A stretch of 15,275 nt of DNA from CAKSQF01 sp964569225 (GCA_964569225.1 CAZMTU010000056.1:1-15275), one strand, 5' to 3'. Shown: positions 6,072-14,856, numbered from the stretch's first letter. Numbers and translations are program-made. The notes: generated by a model not told the origin, from the sequence alone.

Positions 6072-6108
6072 AAGAAAATAAAAAATGGTAAAGGAAGGAA
6101 TGTCCTTC

Positions 6109-6675
6109 ATGCGGGTACTGAAAATTTTTGCGGTTGTTTTTTTTGTTTGCAGCTGTTTTTTATTTTGCGTCAGCAGTTTTCAAGCGAAGCAGCGGGAAAG
6201 CGGTGCGCCATGGATTAGGTGTGATGCTTATCAAATCTCTGTTTCTGTAGAAGATGACCGTTCGGTATGGCTGAATGGAATTACCGCCGGAAGCGGGGAG
6301 GATGCCGATCTGACCGATCAGGTTCAGATTACTCATGTGGGTAAAATGAATGATGAAGGGGAACTGAATGTAACCTATACGGTTTTTGACAGTTATGGAC
6401 ATAGTGCGGAATTGATTCGGACAGTGAAATTTACCGATTATACCGTTCCGCAGGTTCAGTTGCTCAGGATTCCTGTGTATGGTTTAAACTATGCTTTCTC
6501 ACTGAAGGAATTAATTCTTGTAACCGATGTGCTGGAAGGAGATATTACCGATCGTGTTCGGATTGTGAGAAGTGATTTGAAAATGTCCTCAGCGGGCAAT
6601 TATCAGATGATTTTGATGGTGCAGAACAGCTATGGAATCAGCATTACCTTCCAAGTAGACGTTGTGGTGATGTAA
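6109..6675 (+). CDS. Secreted or membrane-anchored protein with two DUF5011-like Ig-fold repeats
   Basis: 188 residues from the ATG at 6109. That start is preferred over the in-frame ATG codons at 6085 and 6100 because AAGGAAGG (6091-6098) lies 10 nt before it, and because the protein then begins with a clean signal/anchor sequence, MRVLKIFAVVFFVCSCFLFC. The rest is predicted to be extracytoplasmic. It contains two repeats of the bacterial Ig-like type: one around DADLTDQVQITHVG with YTVFDSYGHSAE, and one around LEGDITDRVRIVRSD with LMVQNSYGISITFQV. Each repeat has the family's G/D-D-[IL]-T-[DS]-x-[IV] opening and the D/NSYG turn. No catalytic motif is visible. As first gene of the operon, 11 nt before the Wzz protein, it may be an accessory factor of polymer export or chain-length control. 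Its function is unknown. Confidence 0.75.
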   Translation: MRVLKIFAVVFFVCSCFLFCVSSFQAKQRESGAPWIRCDAYQISVSVEDDRSVWLNGITAGSGEDADLTDQVQITHVGKMNDEGELNVTYTVFDSYGHSAELIRTVKFTDYTVPQVQLLRIPVYGLNYAFSLKELILVTDVLEGDITDRVRIVRSDLKMSSAGNYQMILMVQNSYGISITFQVDVVVM

Positions 6676-6686
6676 AAGGAGTGCGT

Positions 6687-9284
6687 ATGAGAAAACCTAT
6701 TCCGATTTTGTATCCTAATGAAATATGCTGGAAAGATCTCCTTTTTTATTTGCTCAAAAACTGTTGGATAATCCTTTTGATTACATTGGCGTCAGGAGTG
6801 ACGGTATGGTCGGTGAAAAGCGCCTCCTTATCGGCAAGCTATACGGCGAAGGCCACGCTTTCAGTGAACGTAGGAACAGCGTATGAAAAGTGGACGGAGC
6901 AGATAGAAGCCTCCTCGGCGGCAGCGCAAAAGGCAGCAGAAGCATTAAATACCGCTATCGCGAGTTTAGGAATAGAAAAGCCATTTGGCGAGGATTTTCA
7001 TGCTGTACTTACTGCACAACCGGTACAGCAGACCAATTTAATTGAATTGAGCGCTTCGGCATCTTCTCCCGATGAAGCTTACCTGTATTTAACTGAATTG
7101 CTGAGCCGTAAAAACGAACTGCCCGCGCTTGCCGGTTTGGATAATATACTCATTGAAGCGGTCAGCACGCCCACAATGCCTGCGGCTCAGATAAATATTT
7201 CGGCTGTCATTACTGCTGCCGCTAAAGCGGCGGTGGCGGCGGCGGTGCTGAGCTCTTTGGCGATGGCGCTGATATGGATCGCGGAAGGCAATCTGACTAC
7301 TTATCAGGCTGCGAAGCGTTTGTTGGCACTGCCCACTGTCGGAGGATGGCATAAAGGAAAGTCGGGAAGCGGATTTGATTCGGCGCTTCCACTACTTACC
7401 GACGAGAAAGCGATTGGGGTATATGTCGATGAGATTTCTAAGAGCGCGCTTCATTTAAGGGATAGCGTTCGAGCGAAGGAGAACAGCAGTCTTTGGATAC
7501 GTCCAATAATAGATGATGCCAAAGGCAAAAAGCATGAGCGGTCTATACGGGAGGCTGACCGAATCGGGTTAAATCTGGCATTGGCACTGGCGGCCGACGG
7601 TATGCCGGTATGCTTTATTGATCGGGCTGGAGAAGCCCTTGAATGCATTTATTCGGAGCTTCTGAAAGCGGATGATTCGCGTTTGAATGCAAGCATTCAG
7701 TCTGAAGGCCGTTTAACGATAGGAAATCTGACGGTTTGCCAGCCTTCTGATACCGAATGGATAAAATCCAAAGCGTTTAAATGGGTTATTTTTACAGGAG
7801 ATTTTATGCCCGATGAGCTTAAAAAAAGGGTTCATGGAAAGTCTGAGGCCGATCGTTGGACAGTGAAAACGCTGTGGACGGTTCCTTCGGGTAAAATGAT
7901 GATCAAAACCGTTAACCGTTTAAGTACTGCCGCTATTTTAAAGGAAAATGAGGCGGAAACTTCCATAGGGATTCTCCTGTATGATCTGCATACGGCGGCA
8001 AAGCCCGCGGATGAAGAAACGCTCGCTGACGAAGAGGCGCATGAAGTAGATTTGATTCGTTGGATGATAGCCTTTTTGAAGGTTTCATGGCGGATTAAAT
8101 GGAAATGGCTGACGGCGCTGGTTCTGGCTTCAATAGCCGCGCTTACGGTTAGCTTTGCTGCTAAATCAGATCATTATCAGCTCAATACCGCTTTTTCGCT
8201 TGCTTCATCCGAAATAGCGCTTCAGCCTGTAAAGCAGCTGACATCGGAACAGAACGATACGTCCGTTTTTAATCCGCAAGCTGATGTAGAAGATAGCGGA
8301 GCCGTTCTTTCACTTGCTTTAGAGCAGGGCGATCTGACGCAGCTTGCACTGACCTTGCCTGCGGTATGGAATTCACAGGCAATAAAGGATGTTATTCAGG
8401 ATAGGCTGGGATGGACTGATCTGTCTGAAACGGTCAGCGTCATTGCCGGGTCAGATGGGCTGCATTATACGCTTTCGGTTGTCGGCAGCGATCGGGAACA
8501 GGTAAAGCAGGTGACGGAAACTTTTTTCGATATTCAGGGAATTGTGCTTACGCAGACAGCAGGAGAAGTGAAGCTCAATGTGGAAAGCTCGTCTGTCGTG
8601 CTTGTCAAAATGTCCGAACTCATGCCGTGGACGGCAGTATCATGGCTGCTGGTCATTTTGATAGGAATTGTTTACGCGCTGTTGGTCAGCTTCAGAGATT
8701 CTACGGTTATTCTTCCATATGAAGCTCAAGCGTGCCTTGGCTGTCCGGTAATCGGAAGACTTGCTTTGAGCGGACGGGAATTGAAATCTAATGGAATAGA
8801 AACTGATTCCATTACCGATAAAAGGCTTAATGATGTGATCGGTTTAGCGGATGCCGGACTTGCTCGCTTGGCTCATCAATGGGCAGCTGAATCAGAAGGA
8901 AAGATCGTGCTGATCACCTCTGCGCTTCGAATGGAGGGCAGCGCAGCTCTTGCCGGGATGCTGGGAACGCTGCTGAAACAGAATGGCAGGAGTGTAGCGG
9001 TGGCAGATATTTCAGCAAGCCGCGCGTTCTCAATATCGTCAAAAGAAGAAGCGAAAGCCGTACTTGCTTCGCTGAAAGGAAACGCCGATTTCTTGCTGAT
9101 TAACTGTTCTATGACTATTGCGGAAGCTGCATCGGCACTTCTTTCAGAGCAGGCGGATGTGATTCTTTGGACAGTGCGAATCGGTTACACGGATAAAAAA
9201 CGCATTACTATGGTCAAAGAGCATATGCGGGCACCGGAAAAAACAATTGGCTGTGTGATGACCGGCGGATGGATTTCCGGCTGA
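6687..9284 (+). CDS. Double Wzz chain-length determinant fused to two degenerate BY-kinase-like domains
   Basis: 865 residues with four membrane helices (about 26-44, 171-198, 474-491, 649-667). The layout repeats twice: helix, extracytoplasmic region with Wzz-like Ser/Ala-rich helices, helix, then a cytoplasmic P-loop-fold domain. In the second unit, ITSALRMEGSAALAGMLG (743-760) occupies the Walker A position but lacks the GK[ST] lysine; VAVADIS (770-776) matches Walker A' and DFLLINC (801-807) Walker B. The first unit (about 268-435) is more diverged, with IDDAKGKKHERS where the P-loop should be and MPVCFID, KWVIFTG as the strands. There is no C-terminal Tyr cluster. Wzz/BY-kinase proteins set the length of exported polysaccharide; this one probably acts as a scaffold without kinase activity. 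The ATG at 6687 is chosen because AAAGGAG (6675-6681) is spaced 5 nt from it; the GTG at 6681 overlaps that site. Confidence 0.82.
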   Translation: MRKPIPILYPNEICWKDLLFYLLKNCWIILLITLASGVTVWSVKSASLSASYTAKATLSVNVGTAYEKWTEQIEASSAAAQKAAEALNTAIASLGIEKPFGEDFHAVLTAQPVQQTNLIELSASASSPDEAYLYLTELLSRKNELPALAGLDNILIEAVSTPTMPAAQINISAVITAAAKAAVAAAVLSSLAMALIWIAEGNLTTYQAAKRLLALPTVGGWHKGKSGSGFDSALPLLTDEKAIGVYVDEISKSALHLRDSVRAKENSSLWIRPIIDDAKGKKHERSIREADRIGLNLALALAADGMPVCFIDRAGEALECIYSELLKADDSRLNASIQSEGRLTIGNLTVCQPSDTEWIKSKAFKWVIFTGDFMPDELKKRVHGKSEADRWTVKTLWTVPSGKMMIKTVNRLSTAAILKENEAETSIGILLYDLHTAAKPADEETLADEEAHEVDLIRWMIAFLKVSWRIKWKWLTALVLASIAALTVSFAAKSDHYQLNTAFSLASSEIALQPVKQLTSEQNDTSVFNPQADVEDSGAVLSLALEQGDLTQLALTLPAVWNSQAIKDVIQDRLGWTDLSETVSVIAGSDGLHYTLSVVGSDREQVKQVTETFFDIQGIVLTQTAGEVKLNVESSSVVLVKMSELMPWTAVSWLLVILIGIVYALLVSFRDSTVILPYEAQACLGCPVIGRLALSGRELKSNGIETDSITDKRLNDVIGLADAGLARLAHQWAAESEGKIVLITSALRMEGSAALAGMLGTLLKQNGRSVAVADISASRAFSISSKEEAKAVLASLKGNADFLLINCSMTIAEAASALLSEQADVILWTVRIGYTDKKRITMVKEHMRAPEKTIGCVMTGGWISG

Positions 9285-9400
9285 CAGAACGGATCATCAG
9301 ACGGCAGATTAAAAGCTGACCGATTTTGAGTGAATAACGGATATTTCACTGCGGCGGCTGAATTGACCGACTATTTCATATTTTCGAGAGGAGGAAGCGA

Positions 9401-10741
9401 ATGTATACTATATTACTGTCAGGCGGCAGCGGAAAACGATTGTGGCCGCTGTCTAACGATAAACGTTCCAAACAGTTTGTTCGGCTGCTTACCGATGAAA
9501 ACGGGAAAACGGTGTCTATGGTTCAGCGGATGTGGAGCCAGCTTGAACGGGCAGGATTGGCGTCAGGGGCAGTGATTTGCACAGGAAAGGGACAGCTTGA
9601 GATAATCAACAGCCAGCTTGGGAATGTTCATGTAGCGCTGGAGCCTTACCGGCGGGATACTTTTCCGGCTGTAGCGCTTTCCTGCCTTTATGCCAAGGAA
9701 TTTTTAGGTGCGTCAGACGAAGATGTAGTTTGTATTTTGCCGGTAGATCCGTATACCGATAGAAGCTATTTTGATACGGCCGCCCGCTTAGAGGATTATT
9801 TAAATCAGTCCGGAGCGGATATCGCTTTGATGGGCGCTATACCGAAGGAGCCTTCATCCAAATATGGCTATATCCTGCCGGGCAGCCGGCATAACGGTTA
9901 TATGAGCGTGCGTTCTTTTCAGGAAAAACCCGGTAAAGAGGATGCCGCCGCTCTGCTGGAAGAGGGCGCGCTTTGGAATTGCGGTGTTTTTTGCTTTCGA
10001 ATCAGCAGAATAATGGATGCACTGTCCAAATACGGGCATTTTGACAGCTATCAGTCACTGTATGAAAATTATGAGCGTCTTCCCAAGATCAGTTTTGATT
10101 ATGAGGTGCTGGAGCAGGCAAAGAATCTGATTGTGGTTCCCTTTGCAGGCGTTTGGAAGGACCTTGGCACCTGGAATGCCATTGCTGAAATGATGACGAT
10201 TTCGACAATGGGCGATGTGTTTCTGAAGGGCTGCGAGGGAACGGTCGTGGTCAATGAGTTGAATATACCGGTGGTCGCGATGGGACTAAAGGATTTGGTG
10301 GTTGTGGCTGCGATGGATGGAATTTTGGTCTGTGAGCGCAGCGCTTCCGAAGGATTGAAGGAAGTGATTTCCGCGATTGACCGTCCGCCTATGTATGAGG
10401 AGCGGCGGTGGGGTACGCTTCAGACACTGGATATTACCGATGGAGATTACACCAAACGGATCCGCATTTTTGAGGGGATGAATTCTTCGCTGCACTATCA
10501 CAGGCTGCGGGATGAAATATGGGTGATCCTTTCAGGTATGGGAAAACTGATTTTAGAGGATAACCTTATCAGCCTCAAGCCGGGCAGTACGGTTCGGATC
10601 GCCAAAGGACAGCAGCATATTGTCAAGGCAGTCACTGATCTGGAATTTCTGGAGATCCATTTGGGCGAAGAGCAGGACGATGACATCTATCGCAGCGGAT
10701 TTGACTTTGAAAAGGAGCTGCGGCGCATTTCGGGACTGTAA
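9401..10741 (+). CDS. manC: Mannose-1-phosphate guanylyltransferase with mannose-6-phosphate isomerase domain
   Basis: 446 residues. The N-terminal nucleotidyltransferase domain opens with LSGGSGKRLWPLS (6-18) and SKQF (23-26), the GTP-binding signature of sugar-nucleotide pyrophosphorylases. FQEKPGKED and LWNCGVFCFR are further conserved points of the mannose-1-P subgroup. A C-terminal type II phosphomannose-isomerase cupin follows (about 335-430), with SSLHYHRLRDEIWVILSG carrying metal-ligand type His 365 and 367. It would make GDP-mannose from mannose-1-phosphate and perhaps also isomerise fructose-6-phosphate, feeding the dehydratase encoded next. It is slightly shorter than the usual 460-480 residues, with the linker before the cupin reduced. 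GAGAGGAGGAAG gives a strong Shine-Dalgarno site before the ATG. A 116-bp gap without a clear terminator separates it from the Wzz gene. Confidence 0.92.
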   Translation: MYTILLSGGSGKRLWPLSNDKRSKQFVRLLTDENGKTVSMVQRMWSQLERAGLASGAVICTGKGQLEIINSQLGNVHVALEPYRRDTFPAVALSCLYAKEFLGASDEDVVCILPVDPYTDRSYFDTAARLEDYLNQSGADIALMGAIPKEPSSKYGYILPGSRHNGYMSVRSFQEKPGKEDAAALLEEGALWNCGVFCFRISRIMDALSKYGHFDSYQSLYENYERLPKISFDYEVLEQAKNLIVVPFAGVWKDLGTWNAIAEMMTISTMGDVFLKGCEGTVVVNELNIPVVAMGLKDLVVVAAMDGILVCERSASEGLKEVISAIDRPPMYEERRWGTLQTLDITDGDYTKRIRIFEGMNSSLHYHRLRDEIWVILSGMGKLILEDNLISLKPGSTVRIAKGQQHIVKAVTDLEFLEIHLGEEQDDDIYRSGFDFEKELRRISGL

Positions 10742-10803
10742 AGATTCAGCCTGCGCAAAAAATATCAATTACAAGCGGCTTGCCGCCGAAAGGAACAATA
10801 ACG

Positions 10804-11889
10804 ATGAAAAAAGCACTTATTACCGGTGTAACCGGACAGGACGGTTCCTATCTTGCCGAGCTTTTGCTCGATAAAGGATATGAGGTGTACGGACTTTATC
10901 GCCGTGTCAGTGTCAATACGCTGGAACGGATTGAGCATCTCTTTGTGGAGGAATTGGCGAAGCAGACAGGAAGAGAAAGCCGTCTGCATTTGCTTCATGG
11001 AGATATGACCGATTCACTGTCGCTGGTCAGGGTGATCGGTGAAATCCGTCCGGATGAGATTTATAATTTGGCGGCAATGAGCCATGTGGCGGTTTCTTTT
11101 GACACCCCTGAATATACTGCCAATAATGACGCGCTGGGCGTTCTTCGGATTTTAGAGGCGGTGCGGATTTGCGGACTGACTGATCATACCAGAGTTTATC
11201 AAGCGTCTACCTCCGAGCTATACGGTCATGTGACAGATCATACTGCGGCGCTTAATGAGGAAACTCCTTTTCATCCTTTCTCGCCTTATGCTGTTGCTAA
11301 GCAATATGGTTTCTGGATCGTGCGAAATTACAGAGAAGCTTACGGTATGTACGCGGCTAACGGGATTTTGTTTAATCATGAATCCGAGCGCAGGGGGGAA
11401 ACCTTTGTGACACGAAAAATAACGCTGGCGGCTGCCCGCATTGCATTGGGACAGCAGGACAAGCTGTCGCTGGGCAACCTGAACTCAATTCGCGATTGGG
11501 GTTATGCCAAAGACTATGTAGAGTGCATGTGGCTGATTTTGCAGCAGGAGAAGCCGGATGATTTTGTGATCGCGACCGGCGAGAAAAAGACGGTGCGGGA
11601 GTTTGCGCAGCTTGCTTTCCGACACTGCGGAATTGAGCTGCAGTGGACGGGGAGCGGGATCGATGAAAAGGGGATTGATACAGCTACCGGTCGGGTATTG
11701 GTGGATGTGGATCCCCGTTATTTCCGTCCTTCGGATGTAGATTATCTATTAGGCGATCCAACTAAGGCCAAAACCAAGCTGGGTTGGGATCCCCGAAAGA
11801 CCTCTTTTGAGCAGCTCGTCAAAATCATGGTAGATCATGATTTGGCGTTTTGCAAAGCACAAGGCAAAAATTTAATGTCTTTTGAATAA
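10804..11889 (+). CDS. gmd: GDP-mannose 4,6-dehydratase
   Basis: 361 residues, an extended short-chain dehydrogenase. The NADP-binding loop GVTGQDGSYLAELLLDKGYE begins at residue 8. The active site is readable as STSELYG with Thr 136 and Glu 138, and SPYAVAKQYGFW with Tyr 162 and Lys 166. NGILFNHESERRGETFVTRK is the substrate-binding stretch characteristic of this enzyme. It converts GDP-D-mannose to GDP-4-keto-6-deoxy-D-mannose in the cytoplasm. The ATG at 10804 is preferred to an upstream in-frame TTG at 10780 because AAAGGA lies about 9 nt before it and the protein then begins MKKALITG as in homologues. It is 62 bp after manC and 63 bp before fcl. Confidence 0.96.
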   Translation: MKKALITGVTGQDGSYLAELLLDKGYEVYGLYRRVSVNTLERIEHLFVEELAKQTGRESRLHLLHGDMTDSLSLVRVIGEIRPDEIYNLAAMSHVAVSFDTPEYTANNDALGVLRILEAVRICGLTDHTRVYQASTSELYGHVTDHTAALNEETPFHPFSPYAVAKQYGFWIVRNYREAYGMYAANGILFNHESERRGETFVTRKITLAAARIALGQQDKLSLGNLNSIRDWGYAKDYVECMWLILQQEKPDDFVIATGEKKTVREFAQLAFRHCGIELQWTGSGIDEKGIDTATGRVLVDVDPRYFRPSDVDYLLGDPTKAKTKLGWDPRKTSFEQLVKIMVDHDLAFCKAQGKNLMSFE

Positions 11890-11952
11890 TTTTTCAAATA
11901 ATACGGAAAAATGGGCGACTGCCCGCAAAAGTTAAGAAGATGGAGCATTGCG

Positions 11953-12912
11953 ATGATGGATAAACATGGAAAAGTATATGTGGCGGGGCATAGAGGACTG
12001 GTAGGCAGCGCTATTCTGCGCAAATTGCAAAAAGAGGGCTTTGATCGCATTATCACCCGTACTCATGCCGAGCTGGATCTAACCAGACAGGATGCTGTGG
12101 AGCGTTTTTTCGCAGAGGAAAAACCGGATTATGTGTTTGTGGCGGCTGCCAAGGTGGGCGGCATACATGCCAATGAAACCTATCCGGCGGATTTTCTTCT
12201 GACTAATCTTCAGCTTGAGTGTAATATTATCTCGTCCGCCTATCAGAACGGTGTCAAAAAGCTGGAATTTCTCGGCTCTTCCTGTATTTATCCCAGAGAA
12301 TGTCCCCAGCCTATCAAGGAGGAATACCTGCTTACCGGTCCGTTGGAGCAGACCAATGAAGGTTATGCGCTGGCAAAAATTTCGGGGATGCGGATGTGTA
12401 CCTATTTTAACCGTCAGTATGGTACCAATTATATATCAGTAATGCCATGCAATCTCTATGGAATCAACGATAATTTCGGACTGGAAAATAGTCATGTACT
12501 GCCTGCGCTTATGCGAAAATTTCATGAAGCAAAGGTCAGCGGGGCGCCTGCGGTTACGGTATGGGGAAGCGGCCGCCCGCTGCGGGAATTTCTCTACGTG
12601 GACGATCTTGCGGACGCCTGTTACTATTTGATGGAGCATGTGGACGGTACCGGTAAGGGAGATGATTTCTTCAATGTGGGATACGGCGAGGAGGTAACCA
12701 TCGCGGAGTTGGCGCAGATATTGAAAGAAGTAATCGGCTATAAAGGAGAGATTGTTTACGACAGCGGCAAGCCGGACGGAACACCTCGCAAGCTTACCGA
12801 TATTTCCAAAATTAAAGCGGCAGGCTGGAAGCCGGCGCACACGCTTCGGGAAGGTATTGATTTGACCTATCGGTGGTATCTTGAAAACATAGACCGTCTT
12901 ACCGTGCGTTGA
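11953..12912 (+). CDS. fcl: GDP-L-fucose synthase
   Basis: 319 residues from the ATG at 11953 (GGAG 7 nt upstream); an in-frame ATG at 11911 lacks a good site and would add a tail not typical of the family. The start begins VYVAGHRGLVGSAILRKL, the NADP-binding G-x-x-G-x-x-G of GDP-fucose synthases. Catalytic residues are Ser 109 and Cys 111 in FLGSSCIYPRECPQP, and Tyr 138 and Lys 142 in NEGYALAKISG. SGRPLREFLYVDDLA is also diagnostic. It performs the 3,5-epimerisation and 4-reduction of GDP-4-keto-6-deoxymannose to GDP-L-fucose, completing the pathway begun by manC and gmd. A second ATG at 11956 would change the product by one residue. Confidence 0.96.
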   Translation: MMDKHGKVYVAGHRGLVGSAILRKLQKEGFDRIITRTHAELDLTRQDAVERFFAEEKPDYVFVAAAKVGGIHANETYPADFLLTNLQLECNIISSAYQNGVKKLEFLGSSCIYPRECPQPIKEEYLLTGPLEQTNEGYALAKISGMRMCTYFNRQYGTNYISVMPCNLYGINDNFGLENSHVLPALMRKFHEAKVSGAPAVTVWGSGRPLREFLYVDDLADACYYLMEHVDGTGKGDDFFNVGYGEEVTIAELAQILKEVIGYKGEIVYDSGKPDGTPRKLTDISKIKAAGWKPAHTLREGIDLTYRWYLENIDRLTVR

Positions 12913-12966
12913 GCGTGATAAATTGAGAATAGCGGCTTTTCAGCCTTTTTAGAGGAAAATAGAAAA

Positions 12967-13524
12967 ATGAACAGTAATTGGTTCAAGCTTGTTATGAAAG
13001 CCACCGGTGTAAGCTATGGAAAAGGACTGCTGCTGAAAGGCATGCCGATCATTTTCAACAAACGAGGCGCCCGATTGGCAATTGGGGAAAGCTGTACTAT
13101 CAAAAGCGCTTTTCTGTCCAATTTAGTGGGGCTGTATTCCAGATCGATCATTGTGACCAGAACGCCTGAGGCGGAGATTTTGATAGGGGACAGAGTGGGT
13201 ATTTCCGGTGCTACCATATATGCCAGAAAGCGTATTACGATAGGCGATGATACACTGATAGGCGGCAATGTAAAGATTATAGACAACGATTTTCATCCTA
13301 TTGAAATAGAAGCGCGGAATGCGGATGATAAGGATAGAATCGGCGTACGCCCTGTTACCATCGGAAAAAACTGTTTTATTGGTTGCAACGCGCTTATTCT
13401 CAAGGGAACCGAATTGGGGGACGGCTGTGTAGTAGGTGCCGGTGCGGTGGTGTGCGGAAAATTTGAAGCTAACACAGTGATCGCGGGCAATCCTGCCAAA
13501 GCCATCAGAAAAATCGAACAGTGA
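12967..13524 (+). CDS. Hexapeptide-repeat O-acetyltransferase (WcaF/Maa-like)
   Basis: 185 residues forming a left-handed beta-helix. Imperfect hexapeptides are seen in AEILIGDRVGISGATIYARK (69-88), ITIGDDTLIGGNVKI, VTIGKNCFIGCNALILKG and LGDGCVVGAGAVV, closing with the family end AGNPAKAIRK. The likely catalytic His is residue 110 in IDNDFHPIE, within the DxDxH-type loop. Such trimers transfer acetyl from acetyl-CoA to a sugar hydroxyl in the cytoplasm. Placed after the fucose genes it most likely acetylates a repeat-unit sugar; the acceptor cannot be read. AGAGGA lies about 10 nt before the ATG. The first 60 residues are not hexapeptide-like in sequence but fit the N-terminal cap of the subgroup. 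Confidence 0.88.
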   Translation: MNSNWFKLVMKATGVSYGKGLLLKGMPIIFNKRGARLAIGESCTIKSAFLSNLVGLYSRSIIVTRTPEAEILIGDRVGISGATIYARKRITIGDDTLIGGNVKIIDNDFHPIEIEARNADDKDRIGVRPVTIGKNCFIGCNALILKGTELGDGCVVGAGAVVCGKFEANTVIAGNPAKAIRKIEQ

Positions 13525-13605
13525 CGGATTTTAGGATTAAGCATCGGGAAATCAGAGGGAATAATGGCTTTGAAAAGCCTTAATGGAAAATGAGGAACAA
13601 CTGAA

Positions 13606-14856
13606 ATGGAGAAGAAATATTGTATTGCAGTAGCCGGAACCGGCTATGTGGGTCTTTCTATTGCCACCTTGCTCTCACAGCATCATAAGGTCTACGCAGT
13701 AGATATTATTCCTGAAAAGGTGACGCTGATTAATCAAAAGAAATCTCCGATTGTGGACGCTGAAATTGAAAATTATTTAGCGAACAAGCCCTTAGATCTG
13801 ACCGCAACCTTAGACGCTGAAAACGCATACCGGCAGGCGGATTTTGTGGTGATAGCGGCGCCTACCAACTATGACAGCAGCAGGAACTTTTTTGATACAT
13901 CTGCAGTGGAATCGGTCATTGAATTGGTGATAAAATACAATCCAAACGCCATTATGGTAATTAAATCCACTGTTCCTGTGGGTTATACACAAAGTATCCG
14001 GGCAAAAACCGGATGTGGAAATATTTTGTTCAGTCCGGAATTTCTGAGGGAAAGCAAGGCGCTTTACGATAATCTGTATCCCAGCCGAATTGTAGTGGGG
14101 ACTGATTTAAGTGATTCGAAGCTGACCTGTGCGGCACATACCTTCGCCGCGCTGCTGTCGGAAGGCGCTCTTAAGGAAAATATCGATACGCTGTTTATGG
14201 GCTTTACCGAGGCGGAAGCGGTGAAGCTGTTTGCCAATACATATCTTGCATTGCGGGTCAGCTATTTTAATGAATTGGATACTTATGCCGAGATGAAGGG
14301 ATTGAACACCAAACAGATTATTGACGGCGTATGTCTGGATCCGCGAATCGGCGTGCACTATAACAATCCATCCTTTGGTTATGGCGGATACTGTTTGCCG
14401 AAGGATACCAAACAATTGCTCGCCAATTATGAAGATGTGCCGGAGAATCTTATTAAAGCTATTGTGGAGGCTAACAGGACCCGAAAGGACTTTATTGCCG
14501 ATAGGGTTCTGCGAATGGCGGGCTATTATGGCTATGGGGAGGACAATGAGTTTGACCGCAGTCAGGAAAGAACGGTTGTGGTCGGGGTATTTCGTCTGAC
14601 TATGAAAAGCAATTCCGATAATTTCCGTCAAAGCAGTATTCAGGGCGTCATGAAGCGAATTAAAGCGAAAGGCGCCGCGGTCATTATTTATGAACCGACC
14701 CTGAAGGATGGAGAAACCTTTTTCGGCAGTCCGGTCATGAACGATTTGGAAGCCTTCAAGCAGAAATGTGACGCCATTATTGCGAACCGCTATGACGCCT
14801 GTCTGGATGATGTGAAGGAAAAGGTGTATACACGCGATATTTTTAGGCGGGACTGA
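13606..14856 (+). CDS. ugd: UDP-glucose 6-dehydrogenase
   Basis: 416 residues, the full length of the short bacterial/Gram-negative-like form. The NAD-binding motif is VAGTGYVGLS (9-18). Conserved segments are VVIAAPTN, IKSTVPVGYT, LFSPEFLRES, EAEAVKLFANTYLALRVSY with Lys 207 and Asn 211, and the nucleophile Cys 263 in FGYGGYCLPKDTKQL. NSDNFRQSS matches the C-terminal UDP-binding part. It oxidises UDP-glucose twice to UDP-glucuronate, giving an acidic sugar for the polymer. GAGG about 10 nt before the ATG serves as ribosome site. It is 81 bp after the acetyltransferase gene and 40 bp before the glycosyltransferase. The enzyme class is clear; it could instead act on UDP-HexNAc-type sugars only if the family assignment were wrong, which is unlikely. 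Confidence 0.95.
   Translation: MEKKYCIAVAGTGYVGLSIATLLSQHHKVYAVDIIPEKVTLINQKKSPIVDAEIENYLANKPLDLTATLDAENAYRQADFVVIAAPTNYDSSRNFFDTSAVESVIELVIKYNPNAIMVIKSTVPVGYTQSIRAKTGCGNILFSPEFLRESKALYDNLYPSRIVVGTDLSDSKLTCAAHTFAALLSEGALKENIDTLFMGFTEAEAVKLFANTYLALRVSYFNELDTYAEMKGLNTKQIIDGVCLDPRIGVHYNNPSFGYGGYCLPKDTKQLLANYEDVPENLIKAIVEANRTRKDFIADRVLRMAGYYGYGEDNEFDRSQERTVVVGVFRLTMKSNSDNFRQSSIQGVMKRIKAKGAAVIIYEPTLKDGETFFGSPVMNDLEAFKQKCDAIIANRYDACLDDVKEKVYTRDIFRRD

Noticed and set aside
9285..9400. A separate promoter before manC
   Set aside because: TTGACC at about 9362 has no well-placed -10 partner, so an internal promoter is not supported.
12925..12955. Possible terminator between fcl and the acetyltransferase (GGCT...AGCC followed by five Ts)
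   Set aside because: The stem is only 4 bp, too weak to support; readthrough within the operon is more likely.
13565..13590. Small inverted repeat (GGCTTT...AAAGCC) before ugd
   Set aside because: The stem is short with a tiny loop and has no T tract; it is likely by chance.
14107..14631. 174-codon open frame on the minus strand inside ugd
   Set aside because: It is a shadow of a highly conserved enzyme gene; its translation has no family character and there is no ribosome site or promoter.
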